NCBI GenBank assembly: GCA_013139755.1
Contig: WTAG01000346.1
Span: forward strand, 1-13,966
Reading direction: 5' to 3'
DNA: 13,966 nucleotides
Source: Methylomarinum sp.
Lineage (GTDB): Bacteria > Pseudomonadota > Gammaproteobacteria > Methylococcales > Methylomonadaceae
Positions 1 to 4,337 of this stretch are shown here, piece by piece. A program made the translations under genes and the position numbers. The notes beneath the pieces are model-generated. The model did not search any database. It was not told where the DNA came from and was given only the letters and a program-made list of their open reading frames with translations. Numbering within the stretch: position 1 is the stretch's first letter; each line of letters begins with the position of its first letter.

Positions 1-30
1 AGAATTACCCCGATATTAGCAGGATTATAA

Positions 31-345
31 ATGGTAGCAGATAACCCCAACTTACCCATACCACCAAGAAAAGAAAGTCAAAATAATCAAACTGTAAAAA
101 ATGGCTTCGCAGGTAGGTTTGAATACGACTTTGATACACGTAGTCTAGTTCTTATACCTGACGAAGAAAGAATGGCTGGATTTGGTGCTTTAACGTTTAA
201 GAAAGATAAAAATGAGGATAGCCTGGTAGGTGAGCAATACTTACCCAATGAATGCGCCTTATTTTTTGACGATGATGGCGCTGGAAGAGCAAAACTAACG
301 CTAATTAGCTGTGATCCTCAAAAAACCACCGACGTAGATATTTGA
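31..345 (+). CDS. Hypothetical acidic protein, 104 aa
   Basis: I do not recognise this protein. It is soluble-looking and mixed in character: a Pro/Asn/Lys-rich N-terminus (about residues 1-25), then a segment that alternates hydrophobic and charged residues as beta-strands do (GRFEYDF, SLVLIPDE, FGALTFKKD), and an acidic FFDDDGAG stretch near residue 75. There is no signal peptide or membrane segment. The ATG directly follows an in-frame TAA at 28-30. A weak purine stretch (agcagg) lies upstream, so translation may be coupled to a gene left of the window. Its 3' end overlaps a leftward gene (301-543) tail to tail by about 45 bp. Natural-looking composition supports it; the function is unknown, and whether it is host or mobile DNA cannot be decided here. 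Confidence 0.5.
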   Translation: MVADNPNLPIPPRKESQNNQTVKNGFAGRFEYDFDTRSLVLIPDEERMAGFGALTFKKDKNEDSLVGEQYLPNECALFFDDDGAGRAKLTLISCDPQKTTDVDI

Positions 346-543
346 CATGCCAACTCTTTTACTTGTCCTTGGTGGTTTTGGCATGGAAATACGATGGTTA
401 TCATATAGGCTTGAAAGGGCTGCAAGTAATGCCTCTTTATCCATAGGCAGATCATGCAGGAGTTCGCCTTGGTCTGCAGGTTTATCTATATTTATTTCTC
501 GTATTTTATTTAACACCATTTCTTCCAGGTTGGTTTCTGTCAT
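301..543 (-). CDS. Hypothetical small helical protein, 80 aa
   Basis: Unrecognised. I start it at the internal ATG (543) rather than further upstream because a strong Shine-Dalgarno (GGAGG) sits 10 bases before it on the leftward strand. The first about 55 residues are amphipathic helix-forming (METs and acidic residues, LEEMVLNKIREI, DKEALLAALSSLYDNHRI). The tail is basic with prolines (PKPPRTSKR), then a short hydrophobic end. The N-terminal part could be a small winged-helix or protein-interaction module, but that is a guess from pattern only. It converges on the gene at 31-345 with a short overlap. A rightward open frame across the same bases is leucine/serine-rich and looks like its antisense shadow. 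Confidence 0.55.
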   Translation of the reverse strand: MTETNLEEMVLNKIREINIDKPADQGELLHDLPMDKEALLAALSSLYDNHRISMPKPPRTSKRVGMSNIYVGGFLRITAN

Positions 544-576
544 GATTGTTTTTCCTCCAAAATTATAGGTAAAAAA

Positions 577-759
577 ATGAAACTTAAAATAACCACCCAA
601 GACGATGGCTTAACAGTCCGTGTGACTGATGAAAACGGCAACCAAGTTGAGAATGTGAAAAAAATCAGCATCCAACCCTTTGTCCCAGGGCAAGATTTTA
701 TAGTAGCCAATATAGAATGTTGTGTGGAGCTAGATGTTGAGTGTTATCAATGTCCATAA
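577..759 (+). CDS. Hypothetical small protein, 60 aa
   Basis: Unrecognised. The sequence reads as a compact beta-rich protein (KLKITTQDDGLTVRVTDENGN, then KKISIQPFVPG and FIVANIE) and ends in a Cys-containing tail with four cysteines in the last 15 or so residues (CC, C, C), which could bind metal or form disulfides. A modest AGGT lies eight bases before the ATG. It is divergent from the leftward gene starting at 543, so the 34-base gap between them must carry both promoters or read-through. It converges with the DUF4124 gene, leaving a 17-base gap. No function is proposed. Confidence 0.55.
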   Translation: MKLKITTQDDGLTVRVTDENGNQVENVKKISIQPFVPGQDFIVANIECCVELDVECYQCP

Positions 760-776
760 AGGGGGGTTAACCATTA

Positions 777-1286
777 TTACCATTGCTGACTTGTAACTAT
801 GCCATTTTCAAAATAGACATAATGACCATTGCGATAAACCCATTGCTGAGTATTCTTTGATCCATTTGAATACTGCCCTTTGTTTGTTGATTTTGGCTTT
901 CCAAGTTTTCGTATAACTTGCTTTTCTGTCATACCTGGAATAACGCCTGTTTCTCTTTTAATGCTGGCTAACTGTTTATTCTTTCTAGTTTGTTCCACAG
1001 CAGTCCTTGCTTCATTAGCCATAGCCTGCATTCTACGTGTGTAATATTCATGTGTTTTATGTACTTTTTGATAATGCTTTGCCATCGCCCTATCATTTTT
1101 TTTACGCATAGACCTTTCAGCTTCCGTAATAATAGGTTGTTTATCCCTTACATCAATTTGACCACCCTGGCTTTCTTCAGGACAAGGGCTCATCTGGTAG
1201 CTGGTATTTCCATTAATCTCGCATTTATATGTTTTTGCTGTTGCAACAGATGATAGACAGCAAACGATCAAAACTAACCACTTCAT
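777..1286 (-). CDS. Secreted DUF4124 domain protein with BamE/SmpA-like C-terminus
   Basis: Probable periplasmic or envelope protein, 169 aa. The start at 1286 is chosen because AGGAG lies five bases upstream and because it places a clean signal peptide at the N-terminus: MK, a hydrophobic run of about 13 residues, then a VATA cleavage site near residue 17. Residues 18-40 match the DUF4124 pattern (YKC, then NG, then SPC; Cys22 and Cys35). The middle (about 55-110) is a highly charged helix. The C-terminal part (about 116-169) has the GMT-x4-V-x3-LG-x-P motif and following aromatic strands typical of BamE/SmpA-like folds. DUF4124 proteins are common in gammaproteobacterial envelopes but their role is not established. 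I place it just outside the prophage; the proposed phage end lies 33 bp upstream of its start. Confidence 0.85.
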   Translation of the reverse strand: MKWLVLIVCCLSSVATAKTYKCEINGNTSYQMSPCPEESQGGQIDVRDKQPIITEAERSMRKKNDRAMAKHYQKVHKTHEYYTRRMQAMANEARTAVEQTRKNKQLASIKRETGVIPGMTEKQVIRKLGKPKSTNKGQYSNGSKNTQQWVYRNGHYVYFENGIVTSQQW

Positions 1287-1319
1287 ACTCACTCCTACAA
1301 ACTGAACATCAAAAAGCAT

Positions 1320-1362
1320 TGTTTACACCCTTTAAAACCCCTTCAAAAACGATTTTAAAGCC
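1320..1362 (+). other. Candidate left end (attL) with transposase-site-like repeats
   Basis: Mu-family elements end in 5'-TG...CA-3'. Starting at TG (1320-1321), the sequence contains three successive related units of about 10-13 bases, each a C/G-containing start followed by TT and a run of A: CCCTTTAAAA, CCCCTTCAAAAA and CGATTTTAAA. Arrays of short repeats of this general look are what one expects of transposase binding sites at the ends of this phage group. If this is the end, the five flanking bases are AGCAT (1315-1319), and the same five bases should follow the right end. This is inference; no right end is available for comparison. Confidence 0.4.
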
Positions 1363-1388
1363 TGATTATAGATTTTTTATACATTGTT

Positions 1389-1429
1389 ACAGCTGGCAAC
1401 AGTAAAGCGCTAAGAATCGCACCAGCTGT
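1389..1429. repeat. Inverted repeat, 8-bp arms
   Basis: ACAGCTGG (1389-1396) and CCAGCTGT (1422-1429) are exact reverse complements with a 25-base loop. The repeat lies in the gene-free 1320-1507 stretch, downstream of the leftward membrane protein gene. It could be part of that gene's 3' end structure or a protein site near the phage end. There is no T-run, so it is not a typical intrinsic terminator. Confidence 0.3.
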
Positions 1430-1472
1430 ATTTTGTTGGGCTTGGTACAAAGGCAGCATGTTTTAACAGTTC

Positions 1473-1499
1473 GTACGATTACGCTATCGCTAATCGTAC
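1473..1499. repeat. REP-like palindromic hairpin
   Basis: GTACGATTA (1473-1481) and TAATCGTAC (1491-1499) form a perfect 9-bp stem around a 9-base loop (CGCTATCGC). Read leftward it has the form GG-TACGATTAGCG-ATAGCG-TAATCGTAC, which resembles the dispersed palindromes with GCGATTAGCG and CGTAATCGC halves found between genes in many proteobacterial genomes. It begins nine bases past the stop codon of the leftward gene ending at 1508, a usual place for such elements, and may also stabilise that mRNA's 3' end. Membership of a dispersed family is inferred from memory of the motif; only one copy is visible in the window. Confidence 0.5.
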
Positions 1500-1507
1500 C
1501 TACTTAA

Positions 1508-2080
1508 CTAACGTACAGCTAATGTAACAACACCATAATCTGCATAGGTTGTTGAGCTGTCAATATAAAGCCCGTCTTTCTCTATCGTTACTGTTAGATC
1601 CAGGTAATCTGATTGTTTTTGAAACGATACCGAAACCGCACTACCTGTCACGTTAAATTCATTGGGTATGTAACCATCTACGGTCTTAGATTTACTACCC
1701 TGAAACGTAGTAACAAAATAACTCCCGCTGTAAGGCTCCCCCTCGGTACCGGATATTTTTATTGTGTATGCCTGGGAGGAGGCCTGGGTTGCCTGGTAAT
1801 TATCCAGCGCAACGTTGGTAGATGATCCTACAATCATAGCTACGACCAATCCAGCCACCAAATAAAGTAAGTTGGTACCAGGCTCACCTGTTTCCGCCTT
1901 AAACTTGCCTCGATAAAATAGGTAAGCAGGGAATCCGACAATCCATAGCAGTAGAACAGCAAAAAACCAACCTACTGGGTTCATATTACCTAAGCCTGAA
2001 ACCAGCCCTTTTTTTACCCCGATTGATTTGGCGTCAAAAAACACCCAGATTGCTGAAACAACTATAATAAAAAACCACAT
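1508..2080 (-). CDS. Membrane protein with three TM segments and an exported beta domain
   Basis: 190-residue protein of unknown function. Hydrophobic segments lie at about residues 1-17, 37-57 and 71-88. The rest (about 103-190) is a Ser/Thr/Gly-rich beta domain (IKISGTEGEPYSGSY, VSVSFQKQSDYLDLTVTIEKDG, TYADYGVVTLA) whose strand pattern resembles the soluble domain of MmpS-type proteins, probably facing the periplasm. AAGGAG sits five bases before the ATG. It lies in the same direction as the repressor, 67 bp behind it, so it could be expressed from the lysogen. If the left phage end is at 1320 it is inside the prophage and would be a lysogenic-conversion gene; otherwise it is host. No catalytic motif is visible. 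Confidence 0.8.
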   Translation of the reverse strand: MWFFIIVVSAIWVFFDAKSIGVKKGLVSGLGNMNPVGWFFAVLLLWIVGFPAYLFYRGKFKAETGEPGTNLLYLVAGLVVAMIVGSSTNVALDNYQATQASSQAYTIKISGTEGEPYSGSYFVTTFQGSKSKTVDGYIPNEFNVTGSAVSVSFQKQSDYLDLTVTIEKDGLYIDSSTTYADYGVVTLAVR

Positions 2081-2147
2081 AATAACTCCTTTTTTATCGT
2101 TCCCATTAACTAAAACTTACAAGTAAAAAATAGTTAATATAATCAAA

Positions 2148-2618
2148 TTACAACATTTCACCCTGATTATCATTCTTGGTAATAAAATCCTCTTGGTGCA
2201 TAGATTTTGAAACCGCATACACCGATTTAACCAGCTCCTTTACCTGGCCTTCAGTAGGGCAATACTGATAGACATACTGACACAGCTCTTTAGTGCCCTG
2301 TCGACCAAGGCTAATGCCTAACTCATCCTCTGCATCAAGCACACGACGAACCACGGCCATTCCTTTTTGTTCGGGCGGTAAGCACTCCAGCTCAAGATCA
2401 GCGCGTCGCTGACCACTGATAACGTAGCCAAAATCAAAATCTATTTCAGCACTCTTGTCTAGTGACTCTAAATATTTTATATCTGGTGTCCTGTCGCCAG
2501 ATTCGTAATGCTGTTGTGCTCTTAGGCCAACACCTCCAAGAGCTGCCATCCTTTTCTGCGTTAACTTTAAACGCTTTCGCTCCTCCTTGATTCTTAAAAA
2601 AACCGTACTATTGCTCAT
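2148..2618 (-). CDS. XRE-family phage repressor (c repressor equivalent)
   Basis: Likely immunity repressor that keeps the early operon silent. An N-terminal XRE helix-turn-helix spans about residues 7-65 (RIKEERKRLKLTQKRMAALGGV, QQHYESGDRTPDIKYL), followed by the FGYVISGQR segment typical of short phage repressors of this family. The remainder (about 80-156) is helical and probably mediates dimerisation. No S24/LexA-type peptidase domain is present, so RecA-driven self-cleavage is not expected and induction must work otherwise. The gene is transcribed leftward, divergent from ner, as in Mu. Its start is poorly served by a Shine-Dalgarno (AAAGTAAATAAATT before ATG), consistent with low-level synthesis. 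A palindromic operator lies 14-30 bases upstream of the ATG. Confidence 0.88.
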   Translation of the reverse strand: MSNSTVFLRIKEERKRLKLTQKRMAALGGVGLRAQQHYESGDRTPDIKYLESLDKSAEIDFDFGYVISGQRRADLELECLPPEQKGMAVVRRVLDAEDELGISLGRQGTKELCQYVYQYCPTEGQVKELVKSVYAVSKSMHQEDFITKNDNQGEML

Positions 2619-2624
2619 AATTTA

Positions 2625-2652
2625 TTTACTTTACGCCATATAGGCGTATTAT
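2625..2652 (+). promoter_or_regulatory. Probable early promoter (Pe) of the phage operon
   Basis: TTTACT (2625-2630) and TATTAT (2647-2652) form a sigma-70-like -35/-10 pair with a 16-base spacer reading rightward. Transcription would begin near 2659 and produce a leader of about 130 bases before ner. The 17-bp palindrome occupies almost the whole spacer and the first bases of the -10 box, so a bound repressor would exclude polymerase. Confidence 0.5.
2632..2648. promoter_or_regulatory. Palindromic operator TACGCC-N5-GGCGTA
   Basis: TACGCCATATAGGCGTA has perfect 6-bp arms around a 5-bp centre, a typical size for an XRE repressor dimer site. It lies between the divergent repressor and ner genes, inside the putative early promoter spacer and within the repressor's own 5' leader, so it could serve both repression and autoregulation. 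I see only this one full copy in the interval. Confidence 0.6.
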
Positions 2653-2710
2653 CTACATAAGCTTTTTAAGTTTTGAACAACAAAACAAAACAAAAAAGGC
2701 TTGTTTACTT

Positions 2711-2755
2711 TAAAAAAAGAGCAGTGATTTACTTTCGACCGTCAATCACCGCTCT
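2711..2755 (-). terminator. Leftward intrinsic terminator between ner and the repressor promoter
   Basis: On the leftward strand a 12-bp stem (2744-2755 with 2718-2729, one mismatch) and a 14-base loop are followed directly by a run of seven T (positions 2712-2718 read as A on the given strand). This is a classical intrinsic terminator and it only works leftward. It would stop transcripts arriving antisense through ner before they enter the repressor control region. In the rightward early mRNA the same bases fold into a hairpin 32 bases before the ner start, without a U-run. Confidence 0.75.
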
Positions 2756-2787
2756 TACCCATACTAACTATTACAGGACATTCTATT

Positions 2788-3072
2788 ATGCCTACTTCTA
2801 CTCAAAAAGCCAAAAAAGGGATGGATCAACATGACATTCTTGCTTGCATTAAAAAGAAAAAAAGCTCCTACGCAAAAATAGCTATAGCGCTTGATGTCCA
2901 TCAGACCAGCGTACGCAGTGTGGCTATTGGAAAAGGCGAGAGTCATCGTATTGCCACCCATATTGCCAAACTGATCGGCAAACCCATCGATGATATTTGG
3001 CCAGGCCGCTATAACTACCAACCCCGTGACTCTTATAAAGACCGTTGTGAGAATGCCCGGGCAGTGGCATGA
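2788..3072 (+). CDS. ner: Ner-like DNA-binding regulator
   Basis: 94-residue protein of the Ner/Nlp family, small HTH regulators that act early in Mu-type lytic growth by damping early and repressor transcription. Residues about 12-75 fit the family: MDQHDILACIKKKKSSYAKIAIALDVHQTSVRSV, then a basic turn, then HIAKLIGKPIDDIWPGRY. The closing IWP-x-RY motif is diagnostic. A Lys-rich N-terminal extension precedes the domain. AGGA lies nine bases before the ATG. It is the first gene of the rightward operon and its TGA overlaps a downstream ATG (ATGA at 3069). A leftward transcript from the 3504 gene would be fully antisense to it. Confidence 0.88.
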   Translation: MPTSTQKAKKGMDQHDILACIKKKKSSYAKIAIALDVHQTSVRSVAIGKGESHRIATHIAKLIGKPIDDIWPGRYNYQPRDSYKDRCENARAVA

Positions 3073-3566
3073 TCACCAGCCAGGAAAAGGACAAGCCACA
3101 GCAAATGGCCAGCCAATCTGTCGGTCCATCAGCGCATAAAGAGCGGTTACACAGACAGCCCCCCGCGCACCTTTGCGAGAATAACCCTCTCGATCCCTTT
3201 GAGTATCCGTGTCTTGAAACGGGTGATGGGTTACGTGAGCGAGTTGTGAATACCATATGGTGCCGTAAATCATTAACAGACGATCCTCATGGCTTAGATC
3301 CTTTAAATATTTATCTTGCTTACGGGGCGTTAAACAAAACCATGTCTCAATTTGTTTATGCGCTGCAAAAAACCAACGTAACCAGTTTTTATAGCCTTTG
3401 TTTTTTAATAGCTCGGCTAGCGCGTCTATCTCTGCGTCTGATAACCGCTGTATTAATGCTTGGCTTATATCATCTTCGTGCAAGCTGTATTTTAGGAATG
3501 TCATGGTTAAGCCTCCAATGGGCGTTGTTAAAACACGGTTCCAGTATAGGAAAAATTGAGGGCTAA
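3069..3566 (+). CDS. Competing rightward open frame, 165 aa (doubtful)
   Basis: Architecturally this frame suits the operon: its ATG overlaps the ner stop (ATGA), and its stop lies four bases before the next start at 3571. Against it, the C-terminal half is Leu/Ser/Arg-rich in the manner of antisense translations, and the opposite strand carries a frame with a strong ribosome binding site and better amino-acid texture. The first about 90 residues (QQMASQSVGPSAHKERLHRQPPAHLCENNPLDPFEYPCLE) are less obviously spurious. It could be non-coding, or a genuine case of dual coding. I keep it only as a low-confidence alternative. Confidence 0.25.
   Translation: MITSQEKDKPQQMASQSVGPSAHKERLHRQPPAHLCENNPLDPFEYPCLETGDGLRERVVNTIWCRKSLTDDPHGLDPLNIYLAYGALNKTMSQFVYALQKTNVTSFYSLCFLIARLARLSLRLITAVLMLGLYHLRASCILGMSWLSLQWALLKHGSSIGKIEG
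3073..3504 (-). CDS. Hypothetical leftward protein inside the early operon, 143 aa
   Basis: Unrecognised, but well supported as a gene: GGAGG lies seven bases before the ATG and a TATACT -10 box reads leftward at 3543-3548. The N-terminal about 90 residues look like a real helical domain (MTFLKYSLHEDDISQALIQRLSDAEIDALAELLKNKGYKNWLRWFFAAHKQIETWF, then DKYLKDLSHEDRLLMIYGTIW). The C-terminal about 50 residues are odd (REGYSRKGARGAVCVTALYAL, then IGWPFAVACPFPGW) and recall the Gly/Pro/Trp-rich tails of short Ash/Icd-like phage proteins; that similarity is an impression. The gene opposes the operon it sits in, and its mRNA should extend antisense through ner to the terminator at 2711-2755. A rightward frame is open over the same bases. 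Confidence 0.58.
   Translation of the reverse strand: MTFLKYSLHEDDISQALIQRLSDAEIDALAELLKNKGYKNWLRWFFAAHKQIETWFCLTPRKQDKYLKDLSHEDRLLMIYGTIWYSQLAHVTHHPFQDTDTQRDREGYSRKGARGAVCVTALYALMDRQIGWPFAVACPFPGW
3538..3548 (-). promoter_or_regulatory. Candidate leftward promoter for the antisense gene
   Basis: TATACT reads leftward at 3543-3548, differing from the consensus -10 by one base. Transcription would begin near 3536, about 30 bases before the ATG at 3504. No good -35 hexamer is visible at the right distance (the best is ATTAAC-like), so it may be weak or activator-dependent. Confidence 0.35.
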
Positions 3567-3570
3567 GTTA

Positions 3571-4047
3571 ATGGTTAAGATTAAACAAAAAACTACCAGC
3601 ATTCAGGGTGATATTTTCCAGCAACTGGCTGAACACGATGCGATTGAAGCGGCGGATGCCTTTGACTTGGATATTGGCCCTGAACTGTCAGGCGCTGTTA
3701 ATCAAGCGATTCGCCAGGGCAAGAAGCAAGGATTATCCCGTGACCGTATTGTTGAACGGATGAACCTATGTCTACCTGATTTAGAAAAAGAAATCACCTT
3801 GCGTCAACTCAATGCTTGGACGGCACAAAGCAAGGAGTTTCATGAATTTCCTGCACGGTTTTTACCTGCCTTTTGTTGGGCAACGGGATCTATCTTGCCC
3901 ATTTTGGCGATTGCTAATGCGATTAATCATGATTTGGTGGACGGACGGGAGCACAAAGCAATGGAATTAGGAAATACGTTAGTAGAAAGTGCGCGGCTTA
4001 AGCGTAAAGAGAAGGCGCTTAAAGAGTTATTAGGAGGTGATTTGTGA
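3571..4047 (+). CDS. Mu-like phage early protein, 158 aa
   Basis: Conserved-looking early protein of transposable phages with no established function. The ATG at 3571 is preferred over an upstream TTG because GAGGG lies eight bases before it. The N-terminal part has the QGDIFQQLAEHDAIEAADAFDLDIG stretch; the centre (about 55-105) carries GLSRDRIVERMNLCLPDLEKEITLRQLNAWTAQSKEFHEFPARFLPAFCWATG, a layout I associate with a family upstream of MuA in B3/D3112-type phages, where it has the look of a small helix-turn-helix domain. The C-terminal part is a helix rich in Lys/Glu/Arg. It sits between ner and the transposase, and its stop overlaps the GTG of the next gene. Confidence 0.82.
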   Translation: MVKIKQKTTSIQGDIFQQLAEHDAIEAADAFDLDIGPELSGAVNQAIRQGKKQGLSRDRIVERMNLCLPDLEKEITLRQLNAWTAQSKEFHEFPARFLPAFCWATGSILPILAIANAINHDLVDGREHKAMELGNTLVESARLKRKEKALKELLGGDL

Positions 4048-4337
4048 AGAATACGGTACAGCTAAGTGCTATAGAGATTGAGCAGGTTATCAAGCTGTTG
4101 GACAAGGCAAGGTTTTTTATTATTTTTATAGATACCTGGATGAAACTTTGTGGCGAACCCAAGAGTAAAGACATTACTAACGACCCTGGAGCGGTGTCAC
4201 TGCATGATGAAATGTATTTGTTAGCCAATCAATTGTATAGCTTAACGTTATTCGGTAAGCCGAATAAACGGGCTGAAGATGCAGCGCGGGTTGAGGCTAA
4301 CTTAAAATTAAAAAAGGCAGAGTGTAGAGATGACTAA
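4044..4337 (+). CDS. Hypothetical early phage protein, 97 aa (GTG start)
   Basis: Unrecognised. It starts with GTG overlapping the preceding TGA (GTGA), with a near-perfect GGAGGTGA Shine-Dalgarno five bases before it, so initiation is strong and coupled. The predicted fold is all-helical: QLSAIEIEQVIKLLDKARFFIIFIDTWMKLCGEP, a polar linker (SKDITNDPGAVSLHDE), then MYLLANQLYSLTLFG and a charged C-terminal helix (RAEDAARVEANLKLKKAE). There is no true membrane segment and no catalytic motif. It overlaps the next start by eight bases. Its place in the transposition operon suggests an accessory role only. Confidence 0.75.
   Translation: MKNTVQLSAIEIEQVIKLLDKARFFIIFIDTWMKLCGEPKSKDITNDPGAVSLHDEMYLLANQLYSLTLFGKPNKRAEDAARVEANLKLKKAECRDD

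Larger units (their letters stand above)
2625..2735 (+). repeat. Three direct copies of TTTACTTT in the switch region
   Basis: Exact 8-base copies lie at 2625-2632, 2704-2711 and 2728-2735, all in the same orientation; the last two are 24 bp apart (about two helical turns). A near copy (TTTACTTG) reads leftward at 2120-2127. They could be Ner or transposase-enhancer sites, since in Mu the operator region doubles as the internal activation sequence. In such an A/T-rich interval some chance repetition is possible. Confidence 0.35.

Noticed and set aside
1..30. Nine in-frame codons ending in TAA at the window's left edge
   Set aside because: Possibly the end of an upstream gene, but nine residues are too few to support a feature.
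347..568. Rightward frame of 73 codons
   Set aside because: Antisense to the leftward gene 301-543, which has a strong Shine-Dalgarno; composition is Leu/Ser-rich as expected of a shadow.
990..1253. Rightward frame of 87 codons inside the DUF4124 gene
   Set aside because: Phe/Cys/His-rich antisense translation of a well-supported secreted protein; no ribosome binding site.
1613..1825. Rightward frame inside the membrane protein gene
   Set aside because: Antisense shadow of a gene with clear TM segments and Shine-Dalgarno.
2764..3256. Two other leftward frames over ner (2764-3021 and 2924-3256)
   Set aside because: They overlap the confident ner gene and lack good ribosome binding sites; the leftward RNA proposed here need not encode them.
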